Assembly (NCBI GenBank): GCA_963667815.1
Contig: OY764020.1
Direction: 5' to 3' (one strand)
Source of the DNA: Saccharicrinis sp963667815
GTDB lineage: Bacteria > Bacteroidota > Bacteroidia > Bacteroidales > Marinilabiliaceae
Length of the DNA: 64,000 nucleotides
Every line of letters begins with the position of its first letter. Within the stretch, counting starts at the first letter, position 1. The notes below the pieces were generated by a model that made no database searches, was not told where the DNA came from, and worked only from the letters and a program-made list of their open reading frames with translations. Positions 28,801 through 37,795 of this stretch are shown here, piece by piece. Both the position numbers and the translations under genes were made by a program.

Positions 28801-29032
28801 AAATATATCGCATGCGAAAGGAAGTTATAATTCTGTTTATGGAGAAATAGTTTCAGAATGGCAAATGAATTCTGATAATACAGTGACATTAAAAGTAAAT
28901 ATCCCTGCTAATACAACGGCAACAATAATAAAGCCCCAGATGGCTAAAAACTTTGTAAAGGATAATAAGGTGGTAGATGCTGAGAAAATTGAAGTTGGTT
29001 CGGGTATGCATGAATTTGTTATAAGTCTTTAA
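25862..29032 (+). CDS. GH78 alpha-L-rhamnosidase
   Basis: 1056 aa with a signal peptide (about 1-25). FN3-like and jelly-roll domains (Bac_rhamnosid_N; about 35-140 and 150-520) precede the alpha/alpha6 barrel (about 630-960). The GH78 signature DCPQRDERLGYTGDGQ (about 655) contains the acidic residues involved in catalysis, and GATTWWEHWDSDTG (about 920) is the second conserved segment. A C-terminal beta-sandwich closes the protein. It removes terminal alpha-L-rhamnose. Together with a beta-glucuronidase-like enzyme in the locus it suggests a rhamnose-capped, glucuronate-bearing substrate. Eight bp separate it from the next GH2 gene. Confidence 0.93.
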   Translation: MLIRNSNARLYVLFLFVLGHVCAFANEKGSTPVGLKCEYMVNPISMGKMHPQLSWQISTETSNWLQSAYQIIVSSSSNLLNEQNCDIWDSKKVESGESVSVLYNGPSLESRKRYYWKVRVWDNAGMVSEWSDVAYWETANLNQNEWTAKWISPAHSNQEDLDNIKWIWLPNQDAKKVPRNTVASFKLKFNIKDLPKVASMQTVARGDYELFVNGHFVDRKETEWQCFERQDIIGYLKPGENTVEVVVAVQRTASFKQSDGKPLSGRYGTFAGLLTIEGQEGKIQKYPTSCGKWMAKSQNENEWNTVKVVGELNEPAFGLDPGPLSEPVSLLRNQFKLKKAIKSARLYITSLGSYRVYFNGNRVGEDVLTPEFTNYNKRITYQTYDVTTLLKKGKNVVGAMLGDGWYGSPLGWNGEHDVFENGPNQLLAEICIQYKDGSVEKIVTDDKWKSSRSQILKSEIYSGEFYDARLEQEGWNTVKFDDANWDSVKLTRAGYGRLFPQVTEPVKITQCVNPIEIRKIGEQKWLLDMGQNLVGWLKIKVSGNAGQVVKMRYAEILKSADSIYVDNLRGATATNSYVLKGNGQEEYAPYFTFHGFRYVEISGYPGDLTQNDVVAEVISSVDTPTGVIETSSDLVNKMYSLGIWGQKSNFISVPTDCPQRDERLGYTGDGQVFWRTGTYNFNIAAFTHKWLYDIVDEQTEEGGFTNTAPAVPKSNRKSGAAGWEDAGVIVPWSSWKQYGDKGIIIENWQAMVRYLKYVESNSKDYIRPGSFLGDWLAPDMTTPNNLISTCYFAMTTQMMSEMASAIGKEEEAQQYDRLYSNIRKAFQEKFITQEGVVGSGSQTSYVLALKAQMIPDTLKEKVVNNLVSAIKERDWHVSTGFLGTPYLLFVLSENGRSDIAYKLLLNETFPSWGYMIKNGATTWWEHWDSDTGDPKMNSFNHYAFGSVVEWIYREMLGINVDTNSSGFKEIFISPEFDLSGNISHAKGSYNSVYGEIVSEWQMNSDNTVTLKVNIPANTTATIIKPQMAKNFVKDNKVVDAEKIEVGSGMHEFVISL

Positions 29033-29039
29033 TATTTAT

Positions 29040-31763
29040 ATGATGATAAATAAAATAACCAATAATTTCAACAAGATATTTTTTGTCTTTATACACTTTA
29101 CATTTTTATGTCAGGTAGCTTATGGAGAATCAAATGATAAACACAGTGGTTCAGATGCAGATATTCCTGCTACCAGGCATGGGGAGCGAACAGTTATTAC
29201 CATAAATAATGGCTGGGAATTTAAACTTGATAATGAGAAATCATTTACAAAAGTCAACCTGCCTCATACCTGGAATGCAGAGGATGCAGTTGATGATAAA
29301 AAAAATATATACAGAGGGGAAGGGACATATAAAAAAAATCTGAAATTAAACTTAACCCAAGGGCAGAAGGCATTTTTGTATTTCGAAGGTGCCAACCAGG
29401 TTGCCCGTTTATCGGTTAATGGCCAATTTATAGGCGAACATAAAGGAGGCTACACCTCTTTTGCCTTTGATATAAGTAACGCTGTTGGTGCAGGAGATAA
29501 TCAGATTGAAATAGCAGTCTCCAATCAATACGATGTAAACATCCCTCCGTTATCCATGGATTATATTTTTTATGGGGGTATTTATCGCGATGTATATTTA
29601 GTGGTAACCAATCCTGTTCATTTCGATTTGATGAATTTTGGCTCAGAAGGAATATTGATATCAACCCCTAAAGTATCAAAGAAAGTTGGAGAAGTTATTG
29701 TTCAAGCCCGGCTGAAAAATGAAATGAATAAAGTACAAAAAATCAAGCTAATCCATCGTTTGATTGCTCCCAATGGAAAGGAAATTAAACGTTTGGAGAA
29801 AGAAGTGGCACTATCGGCTAATGCTGGCATTTCTCAAGTTGATATGGCAGCGAAAATTGCTTCTCCTGAACTGTGGTCGCCGGATTCACCCTCACTTTAT
29901 ACTGTTGTTTCAGAATTGATAAATCCAGGAACAGGTGAAGTTGTTGATCAGGTTGTGAATCCTCTTGGGTTTCGATGGTTTAGTATGGATCCAAAGAAAG
30001 GCTTCTTTTTAAATGGAGAGCATCTTAAGCTTACAGGCGTTTGCAAGCACCAGGATTTTGAAGGTATTGGCAGTGCAGTAAGTAATGATTTGTTTATTCG
30101 CGATTTGCAGATGATAAAGGAGATGGGAGCTAACTGCTACCGAAGTTCTCATTATCCACAAGACCCAAGTGTTTTTGATGCTTGTGACCGTTTAGGACTA
30201 TTGGTTATTGATGAGATACCTTTGGTAAATTCAATTACAGAAAGTAGTGATTTCGCCCATAATAGTAATCAAATGATGACGGAAATGATTATGCGAGACT
30301 ATAATCATCCATCCATATTTTCATGGGGTTTGAGCAATGAAATAGGAATGACGGGGGGAGGCCCTATTGGCTCTGAAAGTGGGAAGGCCTACGATAAGTT
30401 TTTAAATCAAATTATTACATCATTGGATAGTACGTCAAAAGTATTGGATCCTAATCGCTTAACAATGCAGTCAGTGCACTATAAAACGGCACGATATGAA
30501 TCGTCTGATGTAATAAAAATTGGGGATTTTATTGGTTCTAATTTATATATGGGTTGGTATGTAGGTGAGCCAGATTCATTGGTTGAAGTAGCAAAAGGTA
30601 TTCAAAGCCTTTCAGGCGATAAGCCTATCGTAATTTCAGAATATGGGGCAGGAGCGGATCCTCGTTTAAGAAGCGACAATCCTCGTAGATATGATTTTAC
30701 CGTCGATTATCAAACCCTGGTTCATAAAAAGTGGTTGAATAGCTTTTTGAACAATGATTTTGTATCTGCGTCATTTGTGTGGAATTTTGCGGACTTTTGT
30801 TCTCCATTTCGTGGAGATGCAATGCCTTTTTATAATAGTAAAGGGCTTGTTGCTGCCGACAGGACGCCTAAAGATGTGTTTTATTTTTATAAAGCAGCCT
30901 TGGCTAATAAGCCAACCATAAATATTGGCATGAAAAGTTGGAAATACCACAGTGGTGTTGAAACTGCACCTAGATTATGCTCTAAAAAAATTGAAGTTTT
31001 TGCAAATACACAAAATGCAGAATTATATATAAATGGAAAGTCATTAGGCAAAAAAGCAGTTAACGATTTTAGTGCTGAATGGGAAGTGCCCTTTATAAAT
31101 GGGCAAAATTTAATTGAAGTTGCAGGCATAGATGAAAGCGGATCCACAGTAAAGGATTATCACTCCTTAGAGTTTAATTTGATACCGTCAAACCTAAAGG
31201 AAATGAAGCCTGGTGACGTAATCAGGGTAAATGCCGGTAGTTCTGCTTATTTTCTGGATGAAGATGAAAAGTCGGTATGGATACCGGATACAGAGTACTC
31301 CAAGGGAGGTTTTGGCTTTGTTGGAGGTATGTTTTTAGTTACAAATAATAACCGGGTTGACTATAGGGAAGGGGTAGATCAGAATATCAATAAATCAGTT
31401 AAGGATCCTCTGTTACAAACGCAGCGAATAGCAACAAGCCATTTTAAAGCTGATGTTCCCGAAGGGCAGTACGAAGTAACTTTTTGTTTGGCTGATTTAG
31501 CTGTAAGAGCCGGTAGGTTGGTTTATGAATTAGGCAGTGAAAATGATATTACCCAATCCAATATCTCTGGAAAGTATAAATTTGATATCATAATTAATGG
31601 ACAGAAAGTGGCTGAAAAATTAAATCCGAGGAAACTAGCAGGTAAACTTACTGCTTATGAGTTTTCAGCCATAGTATATTCTAAAGGTGGATTGGATATT
31701 GAGTTTAAATCAAATGAAGAAACTACTTGTGTTAATGCAATAAAATTGCGGAAACTTAAATAA
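29040..31763 (+). CDS. GH2 beta-galactosidase-like enzyme with C-terminal malectin-like domain
   Basis: 907 aa with a signal peptide (about 1-30). GH2 jelly roll (about 50-200), sandwich (about 205-310) and TIM barrel (about 315-610) with acid/base Glu434 in WGLSNEIG and nucleophile Glu534 in ISEYGAGADPR. A further immunoglobulin-like domain (about 640-705) is followed by a malectin-like carbohydrate-binding region (about 715-907, starting GDVIRVNAGSSAYFLDE), which resembles CBM57. Probably a beta-galactosidase or beta-glucuronidase acting in the periplasm or at the surface. Eleven bp separate it from the next gene. Confidence 0.87.
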   Translation: MMINKITNNFNKIFFVFIHFTFLCQVAYGESNDKHSGSDADIPATRHGERTVITINNGWEFKLDNEKSFTKVNLPHTWNAEDAVDDKKNIYRGEGTYKKNLKLNLTQGQKAFLYFEGANQVARLSVNGQFIGEHKGGYTSFAFDISNAVGAGDNQIEIAVSNQYDVNIPPLSMDYIFYGGIYRDVYLVVTNPVHFDLMNFGSEGILISTPKVSKKVGEVIVQARLKNEMNKVQKIKLIHRLIAPNGKEIKRLEKEVALSANAGISQVDMAAKIASPELWSPDSPSLYTVVSELINPGTGEVVDQVVNPLGFRWFSMDPKKGFFLNGEHLKLTGVCKHQDFEGIGSAVSNDLFIRDLQMIKEMGANCYRSSHYPQDPSVFDACDRLGLLVIDEIPLVNSITESSDFAHNSNQMMTEMIMRDYNHPSIFSWGLSNEIGMTGGGPIGSESGKAYDKFLNQIITSLDSTSKVLDPNRLTMQSVHYKTARYESSDVIKIGDFIGSNLYMGWYVGEPDSLVEVAKGIQSLSGDKPIVISEYGAGADPRLRSDNPRRYDFTVDYQTLVHKKWLNSFLNNDFVSASFVWNFADFCSPFRGDAMPFYNSKGLVAADRTPKDVFYFYKAALANKPTINIGMKSWKYHSGVETAPRLCSKKIEVFANTQNAELYINGKSLGKKAVNDFSAEWEVPFINGQNLIEVAGIDESGSTVKDYHSLEFNLIPSNLKEMKPGDVIRVNAGSSAYFLDEDEKSVWIPDTEYSKGGFGFVGGMFLVTNNNRVDYREGVDQNINKSVKDPLLQTQRIATSHFKADVPEGQYEVTFCLADLAVRAGRLVYELGSENDITQSNISGKYKFDIIINGQKVAEKLNPRKLAGKLTAYEFSAIVYSKGGLDIEFKSNEETTCVNAIKLRKLK

Positions 31764-31774
31764 AGTTGGGGGAC

Positions 31775-32791
31775 ATGAAAAAACCAAAACGATTTAAAAT
31801 ATTGGGTATCCTGTTGGGAGTGCTATTTGTACTGGTAGCTGTTGTTTACCAGAATGTGTATGGAGCCCATGGGTTTAAGATTACAGATGCTGAGATCGAC
31901 AGTATCTTGAAATCTTCATCGCAGCCTGCTTCAATGGCAGAAGATAAGCCGATTCAGGCCATACAGCAATTCCAACTCCGTAAGATTATCCAAACAGAGG
32001 AAGATGCAAGGTTGGCTTTGCAGTTAGTAAAAGCGTCAGGATATGAGGGGATTGAGTTAAATGGTTTTATGATTAAAAAAGTGCCTTTTATTGTTCCTGT
32101 TTTAACCTGGGTGGCTGGTATGCCAACCGGAAACAGTGGCAAACTAAACTGGCTCGATTTAATAAAAGAATCAGGCCTTAAGGTAGTGAGTATCCATGAG
32201 GACCTGGGAAGTATTCTTAAAAACACCCAAGAAATCATTAATGAGGCAAAAGCATTTGGAACAAATTATATTGTTGTAACAGGCATGTTTCGCTATGATT
32301 ATTCTGATAGGCAAGCGGTATTGAAACTGGCGGAGGATTTAAATAAAGCCGGGAAATTATTGAAACAAGACGGCATAAACTTTTTATACCATAACCATAA
32401 CTGTGAATTCCGTAGGGTTGAAACAGGAGAAACAGCCTTTGATTTGTTGCTGGAGAAAACAAATCCGGAATATGTCAATTTTGAGTTTGATTCTTTTTGG
32501 GCAGCAGAGGCCGGTTGTGATGCTGTTGAATGGATGGAAAAGTTAGGCTCACGGATGAAGCTGTATCATATTAACGACAGGGGTAACAGAGAAAAAGGTA
32601 AGATGGGATCTATTATCGAGTCGGATGGAATGGAGTTAGGAACAGGGAATATGAATTTGGAAGGCTTAATCTCTACTGCCAAAAAGAATGGAGTAAAAGC
32701 CATTATTCTAGAAACGCATAAAAACTGGATTGATGATTCTCCAGTAAAGTCATTTCAAATAAGTTCGGAATATCTTAAAAAGCATATGTAA
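31775..32791 (+). CDS. Membrane-anchored sugar isomerase/epimerase-like TIM barrel
   Basis: About 338 aa from the ATG at 31775 (a TTG lies 9 bp earlier). A single N-terminal hydrophobic helix (about 8-28) exports or anchors it. The rest is an AP-endonuclease/xylose-isomerase-like barrel with metal-ligand motifs: His in YHNHNCEF, Asp in FEFDSFWA, His in LYHINDRG, Glu in ILETHKNW. Cytosolic relatives epimerise or isomerise sugars; exported ones occur beside glycoside hydrolases in Bacteroidota and are sometimes linked to 3-keto-glycoside processing. That specific role is only a guess here. Confidence 0.8.
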   Translation: MKKPKRFKILGILLGVLFVLVAVVYQNVYGAHGFKITDAEIDSILKSSSQPASMAEDKPIQAIQQFQLRKIIQTEEDARLALQLVKASGYEGIELNGFMIKKVPFIVPVLTWVAGMPTGNSGKLNWLDLIKESGLKVVSIHEDLGSILKNTQEIINEAKAFGTNYIVVTGMFRYDYSDRQAVLKLAEDLNKAGKLLKQDGINFLYHNHNCEFRRVETGETAFDLLLEKTNPEYVNFEFDSFWAAEAGCDAVEWMEKLGSRMKLYHINDRGNREKGKMGSIIESDGMELGTGNMNLEGLISTAKKNGVKAIILETHKNWIDDSPVKSFQISSEYLKKHM

Positions 32792-32825
32792 GCAAAATAA
32801 TAAATCAACACAATATTTTTTAAAC

Positions 32826-33629
32826 ATGAGAATTTTAAACAAAACAATAATAGTAACAGGAGCAGCAAACGGAATTGGTCGTGAAATCACCTTGCAATTA
32901 TTAAATAAGGGTGCACATGTAATAGCATTGGATATAAGCATGAAAGCTCTTGTTGAACTGGTTGATGCCACAGCAGAGAAAAGAATTAATTTAACTACAT
33001 ATGTTGTTGACATAACAGATAAAGAGGCGATCTCACAAACCCGAGACAAAATAATGCAGAAGTTTCAGTCTGTTGATGGAGTAATTAATAATGCCGGAAT
33101 CATTCAGCCTTTTACCAAGTTAAATGAACTTAGTTATGAGGTGATTGAAAAAGTGATGAATGTTAATTTTTGGGGTTGCTTAAACATCACAAAAGCATTT
33201 CTACCTGATTTGTTAAAGCAAGAAGAAACCCATTTGATCAACGTTTCGAGTATGGGAGGATTTTTACCAGTTCCAGGACAAACCATTTATGGTGCCGCTA
33301 AAGCCTCAGTAAAGTTGATGACCGAAGGTTTGGCTCAGGAACTAAAGAATACGGGTGTAAGAGTATCTGTTGTTTTTCCCGGGGCTGTAGGTACCAACAT
33401 AATGGAAAATTCAGGCATTGACAATGCTCCTAAAATGGAAACATCAGGAAAAGCTTCAATGGTTTTGTCACCAAAGAATGCAGCAGCACAAATAATCAAA
33501 GGGATTGAAAAAAATAAGACCCGAATTTTTGTAGGAAAGGATTCAAAAATTATGGATTGTCTATACCGGATTAGTTCCGGGTTTGCATCCAATTTAGTTG
33601 GTAAACAAATGAAGAAACTTTTGGAATAG
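32826..33629 (+). CDS. Short-chain dehydrogenase/reductase (SDR)
   Basis: 267 aa, no signal peptide, cytosolic. Rossmann NAD(P) motif TGAANGIG (about 11-18), NNAG at about 88-91, catalytic Ser in NVSSMGG and the YGAAK pair (Tyr/Lys, about 157-161). The extended C-terminus (MDCLYRISSGFASNLVGKQMKKLLE) resembles SDRs acting on lipid or sterol-like substrates as well as sugars. Its position in the locus suggests it oxidises or reduces a released sugar or aglycone. Substrate unknown. Confidence 0.8.
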   Translation: MRILNKTIIVTGAANGIGREITLQLLNKGAHVIALDISMKALVELVDATAEKRINLTTYVVDITDKEAISQTRDKIMQKFQSVDGVINNAGIIQPFTKLNELSYEVIEKVMNVNFWGCLNITKAFLPDLLKQEETHLINVSSMGGFLPVPGQTIYGAAKASVKLMTEGLAQELKNTGVRVSVVFPGAVGTNIMENSGIDNAPKMETSGKASMVLSPKNAAAQIIKGIEKNKTRIFVGKDSKIMDCLYRISSGFASNLVGKQMKKLLE

Positions 33630-33739
33630 ACATTACTTATACAGTAGCATAGTGTAAAAAACTGAAATTTATTTGAATATAATGAAGAGTTTAGTAATGA
33701 CTCTAATCGTATTGTTTCATTAATTTATAAAAAGGAGAT

Positions 33740-35452
33740 ATGAATAAAATATTAATGATAACAGTCATGATTGTTTTAGTCTGCTTATCATGTACCGCGC
33801 AAAAGGGCAGTACATTCAGTAACCCGATGAACCTGAACTACCGGTTTCAGTCAAGTTACCGGGAGGCAGCCGACCCGGCTATAATCCGCTATCATGATAA
33901 ATACCTGTTATTTGCTTCTCATAGTGGAGGATATTGGTATTCTGATGATTTAATGGACTGGACTTTTTTGCCGGTCAAAAGTTTTCCTGCAATTCGAAAA
34001 TTTGCTCCGGGAGTTATTACTATTGGCGATACAGTATATTATATGGCATCGTCTCGTATGAAAGATTATATCTATTATTCATCTAATCCCTTTAAAGATG
34101 ATTGGAAGCGGATGGATAAAAAACTTCCTATGGCTGTATGGGATCCTCAATTTTTTCAAGACGATGACGGTAAGGTTTATTTGTATTGGGGTTGTTCCAA
34201 TCTGGAGACAGAGCCAATACGGGTGGTAGAATTAGACGAAAATATGCAGCCTAAAACTGAGCCAGTCGTATGTATTACGCACAAACCCGATGAACATGGT
34301 TGGGAAGTGCTAGGAGCACATAATGAAACAGGCGAAAATGGTTTTAATGAGGGGGCGTGGATGACGAAATACAAGGGGAAATATTATCTCCAATATGCAT
34401 CTAATGGAACAGAGTTTAAGACCTATGCCGATGGAGTCTATACTTCATCCTCACCCACGGGTCCCTTTGTATATGAAAATTACAGTCCATTCTCGTATAA
34501 ACCGGGAGGTTTTATTGGAGGAGCGGGACATAGCTCCACATTTGAGGATGAGTATGGAAATTATTGGCATGTGACCAGCTTACATATTGGTGAACGCGGT
34601 AATTTTGAGCGGCGTTTAGGTTTATTTCCAGCCAGTTTCGACAAAGATGGTGTTTTGCGAACGTACACTGGTTTTGGAGATTATCCGATGAGGATGCCGC
34701 TTTCTAAGATGAAAGCCAAACATGAAAGCCTTTTCGCAGGATGGATGCTGTTATCCTATAATAAAAATGCAACTGCATCTTCTGTGTTGGATCAATATCC
34801 TGTACAAAATGCTTTCGATGAGAATGTAAAGACTTGGTGGTCGGCTCAAACCGGAAATAAAGGGGAATGGCTTAGTGTAGAATTGGATGACAATGTAAAA
34901 GCGATCCATGCCATACAATTCAATTTTGCCGATCAGGATGCATTGTTAAACGCAGATACTGCCAATATATACGATTATCGGGTTTGGGGATCGCTTGATG
35001 GGGAGACATGGAATATTGTGGCTGACAGAAGTAACAACACTAAGGATGCTTGTCATGATTATATTGAACTTGAAAAACCCGTAAAAGCAAAATACATCAA
35101 AATAGAAAATATGAACCAAGTGCCAGGTGGTGGCAAATTCTCGATTTTCGATTTAAGGATTTTTGGCACACAAAAAGGGGAAAAGCCCAATAGAGTTAAT
35201 GAATTCAAAGTGATGCGGAATGCAACGGACTCCAGGAAAGCGTCGGTAACATGGACTAATGATGGTTCTGCAACTGGCTTTGTTATTAATTATGGGACAG
35301 AGAGCAATAAATTATATACGTCAGTAATGCTTTATGGTCAGGATTCTGTAGAACTTACAGGATTAAATAAAGGGGTTACCTATTATTTCAGCATTGATGC
35401 ATTTAGTGAGACAGGTATAACCAAGGGCTCAAAGATTATTAAGGTAGAATGA
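33740..35452 (+). CDS. GH43-like glycoside hydrolase with F5/8C and FN3-like domains, second copy
   Basis: 570 aa with an N-terminal export signal ending in LVCLSC, a likely lipobox. Propeller domain (about 25-325) with Asp in REAADPAI, Asp in VWDPQFFQDDDG and Glu in FNEGAWMTKYKGKYYLQYA. An F5/8C domain (about 340-475; AFDENVKTWWSAQTG, KYIKIENMNQVPGGGKFSIFDLRIFG) and an FN3-like domain follow. The full domain order matches the protein at 17856, and many segments are near-identical (FSYKPGGFIGGAGH against FSYKPEGFIAGAGH), so they are paralogues. Divergence around the active site may give two linkage specificities. Confidence 0.85.
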   Translation: MNKILMITVMIVLVCLSCTAQKGSTFSNPMNLNYRFQSSYREAADPAIIRYHDKYLLFASHSGGYWYSDDLMDWTFLPVKSFPAIRKFAPGVITIGDTVYYMASSRMKDYIYYSSNPFKDDWKRMDKKLPMAVWDPQFFQDDDGKVYLYWGCSNLETEPIRVVELDENMQPKTEPVVCITHKPDEHGWEVLGAHNETGENGFNEGAWMTKYKGKYYLQYASNGTEFKTYADGVYTSSSPTGPFVYENYSPFSYKPGGFIGGAGHSSTFEDEYGNYWHVTSLHIGERGNFERRLGLFPASFDKDGVLRTYTGFGDYPMRMPLSKMKAKHESLFAGWMLLSYNKNATASSVLDQYPVQNAFDENVKTWWSAQTGNKGEWLSVELDDNVKAIHAIQFNFADQDALLNADTANIYDYRVWGSLDGETWNIVADRSNNTKDACHDYIELEKPVKAKYIKIENMNQVPGGGKFSIFDLRIFGTQKGEKPNRVNEFKVMRNATDSRKASVTWTNDGSATGFVINYGTESNKLYTSVMLYGQDSVELTGLNKGVTYYFSIDAFSETGITKGSKIIKVE

Positions 35453-35494
35453 GAAATAAATTCTTCTTGAGAGGTTGAACTTAAAATAAAAAAA

Positions 35495-37777
35495 ATGAAG
35501 AGATTATTAAGTGCATTTATTTGCATGAACTTGAGTTTGAACTTGTTTTCGCAGGCAATTCCTTTGTTGACGCCAAATAATATAGAAAAGGTTGTCGCAG
35601 CCATGACTGTAGAGCAGAAGGCAGAAATGTGCTGCGGAGTTGGAACGTTTTTCAGGGATAACGGAAAGGGAATAACAGGTGCTGCCGGAGGCGTTGCAGG
35701 TATGGAACAATTTGGTTTTCCATTGTCTTACATGGCAGACGGGCCTTCTGGGCTTAGAATTAAAGAAACACGTATAAATTCAGATCTTAAATATCCAATT
35801 GTTTCTTTTCCATCTCCAATATTAATAGCAAGCTCCTGGGATAATGAGGTCGCTAAATTGATGGGGGCATGTATTGGACAGGAATGTAAGGAATATAATG
35901 TTAGCGCAATACTTGCTCCTGCATTAAACATCATCAGGTTTCCTTTACTAGGGCGGACAGGTGAGTATTTTTCAGAAGATCCTTTACTCTCTGGGAAGTT
36001 AGCTTCAGCCTATGTAAAAGGGGTTCAAAGTGTCGGCGTGGGTACGTCAATAAAGCATTTTGTGGCTAATAACCAAGAAACGGCACGTAAAATTAATGAT
36101 GCACGTATTTCAGTGAGGGCCTTGCGTGAAATATACATGAGAGGTTTTGAAATTGCAGTAAAAGAATCTGATCCCTGGACAGTGATGTCTGCATATAACA
36201 AAATAAATGGTGTATATGCCTCAGAGAATAAATGGCTGTTGGAGGATGTTTTAAGAGATGAATGGGGATTTAAAGGTATAGTTGTAAGTGATTGGGATGC
36301 TGGTATGGATGGTGCAGCCCAGATAAAAGCAGGTAATGATATTGTGCAGCCGGGCTACGAAGTTCAGTATAATGCAATTATCCAGGCGGTTAAAAACGGA
36401 ACTTTGACGGATGAGGAACTAAATAGAAATGTAAAACGCATACTGCAATATATTGTTAAAACTTCGGTCTATAAACAATATCAATTTAGCAATAAACCCG
36501 ATATTGCTAAGCATAAAGAAATTGCTCGAAAAATTGCATCCGAGAGTATGATCTTGTTAAAAAATAATACTGCGCTACCATTAAAAAGTAATTCGAAAAT
36601 TGCTATTTATGGTAATGCTGGTTATAGCAAAGGCAGTAGTGATGTAAGTCTACAAAGGGGGCTTGAATCTCAAAAATTTAATGTAGATAGAAACCTCGAG
36701 GTTCTTTATAAACTACATCTTGGTATAGATACCACAGCTCAGGAAGCTCAGTTAACTGAAGGGGGTATGATTTATACCATGTTCAGTGCCTCTCCGGGTG
36801 TTGATGAACCTGAATTTACAGAAAAACAACTTGATGTTCAGGTAGCAACAAATGACTGTGCTATTATTGTTATAGGACAAGGTGGCGGGGAGAGTAAGGA
36901 TTGTAGTCCTGATGACTTTATCTTAACCGAAAGTGAACTGAACCTGATTAGCCGGGTTTGTAATGCCTATCATAAATCCGGAAAGAAAGTTACTGTAATT
37001 TTAGACATTGCCATTCCTATTGAAACGGCTTCATGGAAGGAAAAGCCTGATGCCATAATATGTGCTTGGCAAAGTGGTCAGGAAAAAGGTAATGCGCTTG
37101 CTGATGTATTGAGTGGGGCTGTTAATCCATCCGGAAAGCTTACCGTTTCATTTCCTGTAAATTTAAAGGATTGTCCGGCTTATGATAACTTTCCAATGGA
37201 TATTAAATACAGGTGGATGTGGGCGCAGCATGGTTTTTTAGGAAATAAGCGATTACCAAAGAATCAGACTGAGGTGAAAAATGTGCATTATACAGAATAC
37301 AATGAAGGCATCTATTTAGGATACAGGTATTTTGATACAAAAAAGGTTGATGTTTCATATCCTTTTGGGTATGGACTTTCTTATACAAACTTTTCATATA
37401 GTAAACCAAAGATAGAGCGGAAAGGAAATGAGTGGGTAGCTACAGTCACGGTTAAGAATACAGGTAAATTTTCAGGGCGAGAGGTTGTTCAATTATATGT
37501 TTCTGCCCCTGATGGTGTTCTGGATAAACCTGAGAAAGAACTAAAAGCATACGCCAAAACTAAACTGCTTAAACCTAGTGAAAGTGAAACCGTAATAATG
37601 AAGGTCACAGACTATATGCTTAGTTCTTTTGTTGAAAAGAATAATACGTGGGTGGCAAATAAAGGAAAATATGTGGCCTTGTTTGCTTCATCTAGTAATG
37701 ATATTCGCGAGTCCCTTAGTTTTAAATTAAAATCTGAATTTAACGAAGGTGTAAAAAGTAATAAACTGAATTTTTAA
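35495..37777 (+). CDS. GH3 beta-glucosidase-like enzyme, second copy
   Basis: 760 aa with a signal peptide (about 1-19). N-terminal barrel with nucleophile Asp266 in GIVVSDWDAGMDG, then the alpha/beta sandwich with GQGGGESKDCSPDDFILTESE at the acid/base position, and a C-terminal FN3 domain (TGKFSGREVVQLYVSAPDG). Its start (LTPNNIEKVVAAMTVEQKAEMCCGVGTF) and the PSGLRI segment are closer to the GH3 group containing thermostable beta-glucosidases than to the BglX-like enzyme at 23531, so the two GH3 genes are probably not recent duplicates. Nineteen bp separate it from the next gene. Confidence 0.87.
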   Translation: MKRLLSAFICMNLSLNLFSQAIPLLTPNNIEKVVAAMTVEQKAEMCCGVGTFFRDNGKGITGAAGGVAGMEQFGFPLSYMADGPSGLRIKETRINSDLKYPIVSFPSPILIASSWDNEVAKLMGACIGQECKEYNVSAILAPALNIIRFPLLGRTGEYFSEDPLLSGKLASAYVKGVQSVGVGTSIKHFVANNQETARKINDARISVRALREIYMRGFEIAVKESDPWTVMSAYNKINGVYASENKWLLEDVLRDEWGFKGIVVSDWDAGMDGAAQIKAGNDIVQPGYEVQYNAIIQAVKNGTLTDEELNRNVKRILQYIVKTSVYKQYQFSNKPDIAKHKEIARKIASESMILLKNNTALPLKSNSKIAIYGNAGYSKGSSDVSLQRGLESQKFNVDRNLEVLYKLHLGIDTTAQEAQLTEGGMIYTMFSASPGVDEPEFTEKQLDVQVATNDCAIIVIGQGGGESKDCSPDDFILTESELNLISRVCNAYHKSGKKVTVILDIAIPIETASWKEKPDAIICAWQSGQEKGNALADVLSGAVNPSGKLTVSFPVNLKDCPAYDNFPMDIKYRWMWAQHGFLGNKRLPKNQTEVKNVHYTEYNEGIYLGYRYFDTKKVDVSYPFGYGLSYTNFSYSKPKIERKGNEWVATVTVKNTGKFSGREVVQLYVSAPDGVLDKPEKELKAYAKTKLLKPSESETVIMKVTDYMLSSFVEKNNTWVANKGKYVALFASSSNDIRESLSFKLKSEFNEGVKSNKLNF

Positions 37778-37795
37778 CAGTATAATAATATTATT

